From positions 6,059-70,058 of the forward strand of contig JAAOMT010000258.1 of NCBI GenBank assembly GCA_016748015.1: 64,000 nucleotides of DNA. The letters are read 5' to 3'. Within the stretch, counting starts at the first letter, position 1; the number at the start of each line of letters is the position of its first letter. Shown one piece after another: positions 54,055 to 64,000 of this stretch. The notes beneath the pieces were generated by a model. It worked only from the letters and a program-made list of their open reading frames with translations. It did no database searches and was not told the DNA's origin. The stretch comes from Geosiphon pyriformis (lineage: Eukaryota > Glomeromycota > Glomeromycetes > Archaeosporales > Geosiphonaceae). Made by a program: the position numbers and the translations under genes.

Positions 54055-55520
54055 CTGTACATTATAAAAAAAGAAAAAAAAATAGAAATGTTTACAGTTT
54101 ATAGTAAATAAAACAAATTTAAAAACATTTCAACCTGAAAATATTACAAAAAATGAACACACAAAAATACTAATAACTTCAATATTATATTAATAATTAA
54201 CAGTTCAAGAAGAAATTATCTTAAAAAAAACAAAACAACAAGCAAAATATTTTATTACTTATCAAGATATATTATACCAAAAATACTTAAATCAGCCATT
54301 TAGAGTAATCACAGAATTAAAAAAAAAACAATACTGTTTAATATGTACTCAAATCCAATAGCAAAACATTTTTATAAAGAAACAACCATAAAAAAAACCA
54401 GAAAAAAATACTATTGGCCATTTATGTATTTAGATATTATTTAATATGTTCAAAATTGTAATGCTTATTAAAAAAAAGGAGAAATAAGATTTAATAAACT
54501 ACTAAGACCAATTAAAATAAGACAATCATTTGATCAAATCAAAATTGACTTAGTTAGACCATTAACAATAATCAGCAAAAGCAATTATTATATAGCAGTA
54601 GTCATAAACTATCTCACAAAATGGCCAGAAGCAAAAGCAATTTAAAAAACAGATGCAAAATTCATAGCCAAATTTATCAACCAAGATTTGATTTGTTCGA
54701 CACAAATGTCCAAAAAAATTACTATTAGATCAAAAAACTCACTTTGTGAACAAAACATTAACAGAACTAAGTCAAAAATTTGGAATTAAGAAATTATTAC
54801 TATTATCATACTATTCACAAACAAATAGCTTAGTTAAAAGATTTAACAGAACATTATATAAAACAATAACCAAAATCAGCTAAAATATCCAAAATAAATA
54901 AAATTTGTTTATACTATTAGTATTATTTGCTTATTAAACAATAAAACAAAATACCACATAAGCAATACTATTTGAACTTGTTTATAATAGAACAGCAACA
55001 TTACCAGTAGAAATAAATATTAACACATATTCAATCAAACTAATAATTGAAACCAACTTTTAAAGAACATTGCTAAGAAGAACATATAATTTAATCAAAA
55101 CATTAGGAAACAAAAAATAAAAAGCAGTTAATAATATATAAAAATTATAAGCAAAACAAAAAAAATGAAATAATAACCAATTACCAAATAAACCAGTCAA
55201 ATTCAAAATTAAAGACAAAATATTTTTATATTATACCAAAACAGAAAAACAATGGAGTGAAAAATTTGATCTCAAATAAGACAGACCATTTTACATTAAA
55301 AAAATTCTAGAAAATAAAGCTTTTAATTAAAAAAGAACAACAAAATTTTAGCTAAAGCAGTATATAAAAATTGACTAAAACTGTATCACAATACAGTATC
55401 ATTATCTACCAGTAATATTTTATAACTGAAAGTACAACAAATATTAGTACAACCAAATAAGATTCCACAAGATTTAGAACCAATTATAATTATCAATACA
55501 AATACATCAAATTGATATAT
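54055..55520 (+). pseudogene. R8 end of RNase H and integrase, 5' truncated
   Basis: Starts in the last RNase H stretch ('TVHYKKRKKKNRNVYSL' type), directly after LTR2-c. The integrase follows: 'AKHFYKETTIKKTRKKYYWPFMYLDII*YVQNCNAY*KK', 'IKIDLVRPLTIISKSNYYIAVVINYLTKWPEAKAI' (first Asp kept), 'KLLLDQKTHFVN' (second Asp kept), 'YSQTNSLVKRFNRTL' (Glu now Lys), and 'LVYNRTATLPVEININTY'. One frameshift lies at about 54700. The C-terminal part ends near 55520. Closest relative in the window is R2. Confidence 0.85.
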
Positions 55521-56216
55521 CAAAAAAGTATATAAAAAACCAATATACATAACAAAAATAAAATAAAAATAAAATAAAAATTACTAATAATATTTACTAA
55601 CTTATACAATAATTGTTTCAATTAATCTAACACCAATAATTAAGCATAAAAATTACAATCAATCAACAAACTATTCAGTACAAATATAAAAAAAAAAGCC
55701 AAAATACCAATACAAAGTACACAAAAAATCAAAAAACATAGTAGATAATATATTAATAAAAGTAAGATTATTAATAAAAATACCAAAAACAACTACACTA
55801 TATAAGAAATTAACAGAAAAAAACTGAAAATAATGGACACAACAATTTCTAAGAAACTTTTGCTATTACTACTTGAAACAAAATCTTAATATTCAGAATT
55901 TGGATATTGACAATATAAAACAATTATTTAACATAACAATATTGTACTAATTCAAACAATTTGTAAGAAAAAACAACTTATTTATACAAACATAAGTTAT
56001 ATATTAGTTACAAGCAGAATTTTAAGACTAACCAAAAATATTACTTTATTTAACAATAAATACAGTAATTATTAATCAATAAGAAAAGATTACTAATACT
56101 TAATTTAAAGAATTACAAATCAAAATTTTCCAAGTAATTTTTGAAAAAAAAATCAAGAAGTTAATTTAAAAAAGAGAATTAGAAAATTTAGAAAATTTTA
56201 ATAAAGCTTAATATTA
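55521..56216 (+). pseudogene. R8 third ORF (tail)
   Basis: AT-rich decayed region matching R2 at 5060-5772. The clearest part is 'WTQQFLRNFCYYYLKQNLNIQNLDIDNIKQLFNITILY*FKQFVRKNNLFIQT*VIY*LQAEF*D*PKILLYLTINTVIINQ*EKITNT' and the end 'ENFNKA*Y*K' before AAAAGAAAAAATAA and the LTR. Confidence 0.55.
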
Positions 56217-56229
56217 AAAGAAAAAATAA

Positions 56230-56953
56230 TATTACTTATAGAAATTTAGGAATTTTTAATAAGAATATAAAGTAGCCAATTAAAAATAAGTGTAGTAAAA
56301 GAGGAATTTCAAAGAATTGCAGAATTCTAAAAATTTCAGAATTTTTCTCAAGAAATTACAAGATTTCAGAAATTTTGGAATTTCTGGTTATAAAATTAAA
56401 GAAATCCAAAAAATCTTATATAATATTAATTATGTATATATAGTAAGAGTATTAAAAGCAAAAAAGACAGAAAATTTAGTTTAAAATTGATAACCACAAT
56501 TAAATAATTATCCAATATTCTTTCTTTCAAAAAGTAGTTTTCTACAACTTAAAGTAAAATCAATCATATTAATAAAATATCAAATTATCACCTGTATTTA
56601 TGTTATTTTTATTTTTTTATTTTTTTTGTTGTTACTAATTGATTAAAAAATTAATGTGTAAAGTTATTAATATTAAGAAGTACTGGTAAAAAACTCAAAA
56701 AACAAAAGTAAAAATTCAGAAATTAAGAATAGCTTATCAAGAAAAACTAATTATTAAGTTAAGAAAAAAATTCATAGAACAAGCTTCTGAAAAGATACTG
56801 AAATAACTATTGAATCTCTTTTTATTATACAAAAGACTTAACAAAAACTTTTAGATCCTGAAAACTTTTAGATTTACCAATATTATTAAGCTATTGAGCA
56901 CCAAGTTATGAGTTTGTTATTTGTTCTAACATCTCAAATAATTACTTATAACA
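56230..56953 (+). repeat. R8 3' LTR
   Basis: 724 bp from TATTACTTATAG to ATTACTTATAACA. It has GAATT-rich repeats (56310-56400), a TATA-like element near 56432, and a T-rich tract at 56605-56630. The right flank is LINE L2 ORF1. Confidence 0.85.
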
Positions 56954-58737
56954 CTAAATTAACAGATACTTCAAGAATTATCATTTTTAATTTCAAGCCA
57001 TCTCTTAATAATCAAAATCTTTAAACTACTTAACTTAAAATTCAAAGCTTTATTCTTTACAACATAAAAAAAGAAAATAGATAATATAAACAAATCTTTC
57101 AAAATCATATCTAAATCCAAATTTGAACTTAAATACACAAAAATAGCTGAAAAAAAAATATAAAAAACAGATATTACAGATACCAGTTTTATAAAACTTA
57201 ATTTTTATGCAATATTAGATATTTTATTTGCTAAAAGCTTCAAAAAGCATTTTAAAAAACCAAATAAGCATTTAAAAAAAAGTTATTTGATAAAATAGAA
57301 GAAAAGTTTTCATTAGAATCTAAAGCATGAAGAAAAAAAGAGCCAGAACCAGAACTAACAAATAAATTATTAGAAACAGAAATTATTAAAACTATTTAAG
57401 CTCATAATTTGTTACTAAAAACAGCAAAACAAGAGATAGATATGTTTTTTTTAACATACAACTTAGTCAATTAAAGAGAATTTTTATTCAAAACAAATCT
57501 TTTAAATATTCTTTAAGATAGAAAAGTAAAAAAACCAGAAGCACTGTATTTCAAAATAAAATGACCAAAATATTTATTTATTTTATATTAAACCAAATCT
57601 ATTCCAGTCTAAAAAAATTTTACATTACTAAAAATTGCCTCTGTGCAAAAGACAAATTTTAGCTTCTTATATGATTCAAAACCAATTACAGCATAGCAAA
57701 TTCTGTTGCCAGTTTTAAATAATTAATTATAATAAAAGTTTTTTTACCAATCTTTTCTAATAAAGTACCAAGATTATAAACAGTTGTTTTTATAAAAAAA
57801 GTAAACAAAAAAGTTTTATGATTTTTCATAGCTTTTATTATACATACTGAATTTTTTTTAATTAAGAATAATTATTTTAATGCCAACAAATCAGCTTAAC
57901 TTAATTCAATAAATTTTACCATAATTTTTTGCTATAATTCAATTAGTTATAAATGAAGTGATATAATTTGACTATATTTGGCTATTCCAGCAACAATCAT
58001 TTCTTTTGGCATATTCATGAAAATTTTTTTAATTATTACAATCCAATCTGACTTAATTTTTTGTCTTTTAAGATTGCTATTTATTTTGATTTCTTTTTTT
58101 TCAACCAATAATGCAGCCTTATTCATATTTTTTTCTGAAGTAAATATTAATTTAATAATTTTTTCAAATTTTGAAAAAGTAATAATTTCTCCAAAACTAT
58201 TGATTATTAAAAAAATTTTCTGATTGTTTAAGTTTTTGTTATAACTAATTTGTCTTTTATCATAGATAAATTAATATTAAGAACAAAAAATTTTTTAATA
58301 AATACTTTAACCTGAGTTTTAACAATTTTTGGATCAATTTATCTTTTGTCAAAAAAAATATTAAGAAAGAAAAGAAAATGTTTTTTGTTTTTATTTATCC
58401 CATAATCAATTGAACCAATAGAAGAATCATAAACCAAACTAGTATTTATTTTCTTAATTTTAGTGATATTTGCTACCAAACCAAAAAAAGAACTATTATT
58501 AACATTTAATAAAATATTATTATTCTTATTATTACCAGATTTTCTGTCCATATTTGAATATATACTGTTACCAATACCAAATTTAACTAAAAAAATATCT
58601 TTTTTATCTTTAGAATGCTTAATATTACCAACAAACATCTTTTTTTGGGAAAAAAAATCTCTAACAGAATTATGAAAAACTCTTTTAAGTGTTTTTTTAA
58701 ACATAATACTGTTTAAAGCAGTTATCAAGTTTATCAC
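56954..58737 (-). pseudogene. LINE L2 ORF1 (RNA-binding first ORF)
   Basis: Minus strand. The open piece 58339-58737 starts 'MINLITALNSIMFKKTLKRVFHNSVRDFFSQKKMFVGNIKHSKDKKDIFLVKFG' and ends 'KHFLFFLNIFFDKR'. It continues with 'DPKIVKTQVKVFIKKFFVLNINLS', 'IRKFFLIINSFG', 'LIFTSEKNMNKAALLVEKKEIKINSNLK', an RRM-like segment, 'TGNRICYAVIGFESYKKLKFVFCTEAIFSNVKFF' and a zinc-knuckle remnant 'YFGHFILKYSASGFF'. It then runs to a Ser/Leu-rich end at 56954, where R8 is inserted. The order matches Rhizophagus LINE first ORFs as I remember them. Many stops. The plus-strand frames here are shadows. Confidence 0.75.
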
Positions 58738-59365
58738 AAAAAAATTATTTGCTTAAGAAATATTTGAAAAAAATAACAAGAAAAAAATAAAAATTTCTTT
58801 TTTAAAATTATACTCTTTGAAAAATTTGGAACATAAGAGAAAAAAAAGTTAAAAACTTAATTATAGTTTTTTATTAAAGACAAATTAATTATAATTTAAT
58901 TAATATAATATTATTAAACTTAAAAAATACAAAAATTAAATTTTTTTAGAAAATTATTTTGATAATTACTTTTAATTTAAACAAACATTTATATATTATT
59001 TGAAATATAACTTTTTGAATTTATTAGAATACATTAGAAAAAAGTTTATTGTTTTTTTTTAAAATTAAAACATAAAAATAATTTACATAATAATTGAAAT
59101 AAACTTTTTTAAATATGATGTTTTATTATTTATAATATTATTTTTAATTTATTTTAGCAATAATAAAACTTTTTAAATATTATTTCTGCAAAAAACAAAA
59201 AAGTATTTTATTATTTATAATAAAAACAATTTAAATTAAATTAAACTTAATTTTTTATTTTGTTTAATTTGTTTTTTTATTAACTTGATCTAGTCAATAG
59301 TTTCAGAATTTTTGGAATTGGTTTTTTATTAATTTTTTAACTTATATATTTTTTTTTATTAATTA
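58738..59365. other. AT-rich spacer between L1 3' end and L2 ORF1
   Basis: Very AT-rich sequence with no coding signal on either strand. On the minus strand it follows the A-rich end of L1 and precedes the first Met of L2 ORF1, so it probably contains the 5' leader of L2. No repeat of note. Confidence 0.5.
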
Positions 59366-59480
59366 ATGAGTGCAACCTAATCACTATCTAGCATACAGAG
59401 ATAAAGCAAAATATCCCAAACTAAATGTGGCTCATGTACTTATTACATGTGACCAGCCACTCAAACTCATTAAGGCAATA
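59366..59480 (-). other. LINE L1 3' untranslated region and A-rich end
   Basis: After the ORF2 stop, the minus strand runs about 115 bases to 'TTGCACTCATTAATTAATAAAAAAAAATATATAAG' (described, 59335-59372), an A-rich end that fits a non-LTR element inserted by target-primed reverse transcription. Confidence 0.5.
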
Positions 59481-61243
59481 TTACACATTCACCAGAACCT
59501 TATTACCATTATCCAAACCAGAAAAGAACAAACAATACCTACACAAACCAAAACTAACAGCAAAAAATTTTATTACATTTAGCATATAAACAATATTATC
59601 AGATAGCAACCTGAATAAACCATGTGGCAGAGCAAAAACCTCATCATTATCATGAACCAGACTAACTTTTTCCATACTAACCCTAAACTTAGATCTCAAC
59701 AACCACAGATGATCACAATGATTACCTGCAAGATGGCAAACAAACTTGACAACAGTCAACTAGACTTTCTTCCTGTCACCAAAAATGAAAACAGTCTCAT
59801 CAATCCAATCTTGAAAAACAAAACTTTTGCACAAAATAGCATATATATTGACATCTGAAGCATTTGCAAGTGTGTTCAGCACTGAAAACGAAACAGAAAA
59901 GTGAATTCCCACTAAAGACTTCTATAATTCAATGTGACTGGCCACAATCTCTGAACGCAAAAACAAATCCACAGAACAAGTAAAAGCATGTTCAGAGAAT
60001 TTAATGTCATCACACATCAGACACAAAACACTTGAGTAACCAATGTCATACAACCTCTTACAGACAGCCACTGACAATCTACCATAAACAGCTTTCATCA
60101 AATAAGTGTGCAGGGCAGCTGATTTTCTGCTAGTAAAACCCATCAACATATGAGAATCTGAATGCAGTACACTTCCAATTAATGCAATGAAGAAATGAGC
60201 TGGCCAAGACACTTGCACCAGAACCAGCTTTTCACAAGACATGGCACACAATTCTGCAAACATCACAGATAAAATGCTGAGCATTACCAGAAACCACAAA
60301 ACCATCTGTCACAAGAAACCTATCATAAATCCCAACTGGAAGAAACAAGCTAGATCAAGATGCAGCATGGACCATGGCATCAGCCTGATCATTACCAAAC
60401 ACACTTGAATGTCTCTTTACCTTAATCTACCTCACAGTAATGTCTTTCAATTTGATCAAATTAGCAATATGACGTCATTTTACTCAGCATCTGTTGCGAA
60501 AGTCTGGTCAACCCAACTTATATTCAGACATGCATGCATCCAAAGCCACTTGACTATTAGAATAAATAACAACAGAACAGAATAAGAGAACACACTCCAA
60601 AGCCACTGCGATTGCTTGCAATTCTGCCAGCATAGAAGATAACAGACCCTGAACCCTAACACCAACACTCAAATCAATCTCAAAAAAATAAGCAGCTGTC
60701 TCACAAGTCACACCCAACATGCCCAGGCCACTCAATGAGCCATCAGTGAAAATATTCAACTTCTCTGCTCAGACTTTGTGTAAGCACTCACAACAACCAA
60801 GAAATTACTTAAACAGAAAAGACCAGAATCATCCAACACTTCACTATTGCTTGAATCCACTAGATTATTATACATGTATACAAAAGCCTTACTAAACTAA
60901 ACTGGTACTGGACTTCTAAGGCTTAATTTTTTCCAGCAATAAAAAGTTTTCCAATTCATGACTTGACCCTGCTTAGTTAGCAGACAGTTACTAAAAGCAA
61001 CACCAAAATGTTTCAATGAATGAACCACGTCAAAATAATATGAAGCACCCAAAATCTCAAACATTGGGAAATGGCCAGGCTTATGAAATACACTAGGTAA
61101 ATTGTTAACCAAGAAAACATCTATATCCAAGAAGATCTTTACAACTCCAGCCAGAAAATTGTTCAGTGGGCAAACTTTCAACTTAACTAGATGGCATAAG
61201 AGATTTAAAGGAGTTCAACTAAAAACTTGCAAGTCCAAAGTGC
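59481..61243 (-). pseudogene. LINE L1 ORF2: RNase H and C-terminal region
   Basis: Minus-strand C-terminal third of a LINE ORF2, much better kept than L2. From 61243: 'TLDLQVFS*TPLNLL', the piece 60897-61181 ('CPLNNFLAGVVKIFLDIDVFLVNNLPSVF', 'MNWKTFYCWKKLSLRSPVP'). RNase H is at 60508-60759 ('MNIFTDGSLSGLGM', 'MLAELQAIAVALE', 'VIYSNSQVALDAC', where the third acidic residue is Asn), and the later 'GNDQADA' lies near 60395. Then 'HSDSHMLMGFTSRKSAALHTYLMKAVYGRLSVAVCKRLYDIGY', a CxxC-H-C knuckle 'CLMCDDIKFSEHAFTC' (59922-60305) and the C-terminus 'FFSGLDNGNKVLVNV'. A handful of stops, mostly at Trp codons. R9 cuts it at 61244. Confidence 0.85.
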
Positions 61244-62114
61244 TATTACAGATGATTATTTGGGATTTCAAAGCAAATAACAAATCCATAACTTGGTGCT
61301 TGATTGGTACTCTGGTGTAGATATCTGAAGGTTTTATTAATCTAAAGATTTGTTGTAAAGTCTTTTGTATAATGAACAGAGATTTAACAATTGTTTCAGT
61401 AGCCTTTCAGAATCACAATTCCATCAAATTTTTTTCTTAACATGGTGGCTGATAATCCTTCTGGTAAGTTATTCTCAAATCTATAAGTGTTCTACTCTTG
61501 TTTTACAGATCTTTTACTAATCACTATGACATTTGTATTTCTGTGCTTAATCCTTAATCAATTTAGTAAAATCACAGAAATAACCAAAAAAATAAAATAA
61601 AAGAAGATAAAAAAATAACAAAAAAAATAAAAATAAAAGAAGACAAAGAAATAACAAAAGCAATAGTAAGTTAGTATCTTGTCAATAGCTGTAATCAAGA
61701 GCTATTGTTCTAGTGTGGTTAAGTATCAATTATCATTAACATGAAGTGTTGATAGTGGAAGTGGATTTAATATAGAAAATAATTATTTATTGATATTTGT
61801 GAATGGAAAAGTCACTTAGATAAAATTTAAACTAAGAGGTCTGTCTTTTCTACTTCTAATGCTACCACTATATATACATAATTTGGGTTCTATAAGATTG
61901 CTTACATTCTCAAGCAATGTGCTATAATTTCTCAAGCAATGCTCACATTGCTTAGCAATGTGCTATATTTTCTTGATATTGCTTCACATTGCTGAGCAAT
62001 GTGTCATAATTTCTGATATTGCTCTATATTGTTGAGCAATATGCTCATGTGCTAACTACTACTTTTTTATTGGCCTACTATTTTTTATATCTGTTTTTTT
62101 TTTTATGAGTAACA
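61244..62114 (-). repeat. R9 3' LTR
   Basis: 871 bp. On the minus strand it runs from TGTTACTCATAA (62114) to ATCATCTGTAATA (61244). Palindromic GCACATTGCTCAGCAATGTG units lie at 61909-62046. TATA-like element near 61870, A/T-rich tract at 61570-61665. It is inserted in LINE L1 ORF2. The left flank is GTGC; the other end of R9 is outside the window. Confidence 0.85.
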
Positions 62115-62131
62115 TTATCTCTTCCTTTTTA
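62115..62131 (-). other. R9 polypurine tract
   Basis: Minus strand AAAAAGGAAGAGATAA directly before TGTTAC of the R9 3' LTR, following the tail ORF stop in GAGCTCAATATTAA. It is the cleanest PPT in the window besides R7. Confidence 0.75.
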
Positions 62132-62830
62132 ATATTGAGCTCTATTAAAATCTTTGTTTTGAATTAACTTTAGTATTTCTTTTTCAAGTATTGTTTGTTC
62201 GACTCTGTTTCTCACATCTTCTACCTGTGTATTGTTCATTCTTCCTTATTGGTTAATGGTTATGGTTTCCATGTTAGAATGTAACAGTATATTTGAGTAG
62301 TTTCAAAATATGTTGTGTAATTAGTATATTGTTTTAACATGTAGTGTTAAATTTGGTTTCTTTCTGATAAATTCTTCAATTTGCTGTATTATGTCTTAGT
62401 TGAATATTCTCTTGAATTTGTCAATATACAACTCTTGAATATTCAACTTTTGATCTAATTGGTAGTAGTAATATGATATTGGAAGTTGTTCTGTCCATTG
62501 CTTCTAATTTTTTTTTGTAAGCTCTTCTGTTGATCCTATAATAGGTATTTTCCCAAAAGTGTTCTTCACTTTTTCTATTAAGTTATTTGTCCAGTTTTTA
62601 TTATTCTTTGGTGGCTGCTGATATAGTGTATTCTTTGTCTTTCTTTGGGTGTTTTGATAGAATTATTTGGTTGTTAATAACAATTTCTATGTCTAACTGT
62701 TGTTGACTTAAGACCTGGAACAATTGTTGAGCTATAGTGTGAATATGATCTGGTATTTTCAATTTTCTTGGTTGTTTTTGTCATGTATACTGTGTTTTTA
62801 TATATTTTTGGTTGTTCAATTTGACGTGTT
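62132..62830 (-). pseudogene. R9 third ORF (tail)
   Basis: Minus-strand copy of the conserved tail ORF. The end 'IELNI/AQY' block precedes the PPT. Upstream are 'ILQQIEEFIRKKPNLTLHVKTIY', 'NIQELYIDKFKRIFN', 'TMDRTTSNIILLLPIRSKVE', and 'PDHIHTIAQQLFQVLSQQQLDIEIVINNQIILSKHPK' near 62660-62780. A few stops and frameshifts, and among the better copies. Function unknown. Confidence 0.6.
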
Positions 62831-62839
62831 TGGTTCAAT

Positions 62840-64000
62840 AACTATGATTGGTTTCAGATCTTATGAAATCTCATCTGATTGAACTAGTATTTTTTGTATT
62901 CTCAGTTGTGGAATGTTATTGGTAGATGATAATACTATCTAGTAATATGGTTTCAGTCGATTACTATGTGCTGCTTTGGCTAAGATTTTATTGTCCCATT
63001 TTAATTTATAAGCTCTGTTTCCTAGAATTTCTTTTATGTGAAATGGTCTGTCCCATTTGGGGTCAAATTTTTTGCTTCATTGTTTTTCCACTTTGGTACA
63101 ATGTAAAAGTACTTTGTCTTTAATCTTGAATTCAATTGGTTTATTTGGTAGTTGGTTATTGTGTCATTTTTTTTGCTTTTCTTGTGACTTTTGGATGTTA
63201 TTAGCTGCTTTTTGTTGTCTGTTTTCTAGTGTTTCTATTAAGTCATATGTTTTTTTCAACAATGTTTTTTGGAAATTATCTTCTGTTATTGGTTCAATTG
63301 GATATGTATTAACCTTTATTTCAACTGATAATGTTGCTGTTTTACTGTATACTAATTCAAATAGTATTGTTTATGTGGTATCTTGCTTCATTGTCTGATA
63401 AGCAAATAATACTGATGGTATGAACAAATCCTATTTGTTCTGGTTTTCTTGACTAATTTTAGTGATTGCTTTATACAATGTTCTGTTAAATCTTTCAAAT
63501 AACCCATTTATTTGTGGATGGTATGGTAATGATAATAGTCTTTTTATCCCAAATCTTTGACTTAATTTTGTCAATATTCTATTCACAAAGTGAGTTCCTT
63601 GATCCAATAATAGTTTTTTTGGACATCCATGTTAACAGATCAGATCTTAATGAATGAATTCAGCAATAGATTCTGCATCTGCTCTTTGAATGGCTTTTGC
63701 TTCTGGCTATTTAGTAAGATAGTTTATGGCTACTGCAATATATCTGTTGCCTCTGCTGGTAATTGTTAATAGTCCAACTAAGTTAATTCTAATGTAATCA
63801 AATGGTTGTTCCACTTTGATTGGTCTTAATGGTTCACTGGATTTTGTTCCTCTTTTTCTCTGATAAGCATCACAATTTTGAACATATTGGATGATATCTG
63901 AATACATTGATAGCCAATAGTATCTTTTTCTAATTCTTTTCATGGTTGCTTCTTTATGAAAATGTCCTGTTGTTGGATCTGAGTGTATATTGAACAATAT
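62840..64000 (-). pseudogene. R9 integrase, continues beyond the window
   Basis: Minus strand. The open piece 63707-63997 has 'IHSDPTTGHFHKEATMKRIRKRYYW', 'NCDAYQRKRGTK' (second Cys now Tyr), and 'YIRINLVGLLTITSRGNRYIAVAINYLTK' (first Asp now Asn). After a stop (former Trp): 'PEAKAIQRADAESIAEFIH*DLIC', 'KKLLLDQGTHFVN' (second Asp kept), 'YHPQINGLFERFNRTL' (Glu kept), 'DLFIPSVLFAYQTMKQDTT' and the C-terminal 'KVLLHCTKVEKQ*SKKFDPKWDRPFHIKEILGNRAYKLKWDNKILAKAAHSNRLKPYY'. Few stops, so this is a young copy. The plus-strand frames at 62926-63398 are shadows. Confidence 0.88.

Noticed and set aside
63057-63398. Plus-strand Cys/Phe/Val-rich ORFs near the right edge
   Set aside because: Shadow of the R9 integrase C-terminal region, which matches six other integrase copies.
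1-64000. An alternative genetic code in which TAA and TAG mean Gln
   Set aside because: Many in-frame stops stand at Gln positions, but others stand at Trp positions, and the same copies show Gly to Glu, Asp or Arg changes and mutated LTR ends. Less decayed copies (R7, R9) use CAA and TGG at these places. Decay explains all of it.

Overview
The window is a pile-up of transposable elements from a very AT-rich eukaryotic genome. The gag, pol and LINE proteins closely resemble, as I recall them, those of arbuscular mycorrhizal fungi (Glomeromycotina, Rhizophagus-like). No database search was possible, so this placement is an inference. I see no host gene, tRNA, rRNA or CRISPR array.

Order from left to right: R1 (+, RNase H, integrase and tail of a Ty3/gypsy element, 1-2913); a solo LTR of a second family (LTR2-a, 2914-3886); R2 (+, integrase, tail and 3' LTR, 3887-6510); R3 (-, gag to RT of a divergent subfamily, 6511-9998); an LTR scrap; part of LINE L2 (-, 10225-11889); then the nested block 11890-52963. 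After that come another piece of L2, LTR2-c (-), R8 (+, 3' half with LTR), L2 ORF1 (-), the 3' part of a better preserved LINE L1 (-, 59366-61243), and R9 (-, 3' LTR, tail, integrase), which runs out of the window.

The nested block can be unpicked with 4-bp target-site duplications. R4 sits in LINE L2 (ACAA/ACAG). R5 sits in the 5' LTR of R4 (ATGA/ATAA). R6 sits in the 3' LTR of R5 (CTGG/CTGA). R7 sits in the 5' LTR of R4, 11 bp from R5. An opposite-strand LTR split the 5' LTR of R5 (ATGT/ATGT). Recombination between two inverted LTRs then flipped about 9 kb, so R7 now reads on the minus strand and a 76-bp scrap of the R5 LTR is stranded 10 kb from the rest.

The elements share one plan: LTR, PBS, gag with a CCHC knuckle, aspartic protease, a Cys-rich two-cluster module, a dUTPase domain, RT, RNase H, integrase, a conserved third ORF ending at the polypurine tract, LTR. 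The in-pol dUTPase (five copies here), the Cys-rich module and the third ORF are the most unusual contents. Nearly all copies are broken, mainly by C-to-T and G-to-A changes (CAA to TAA, TGG to TAG or TGA, Gly to Glu, Arg or Asp), a RIP-like or methylation-decay signature. R7, R9 and L1 are the least damaged.
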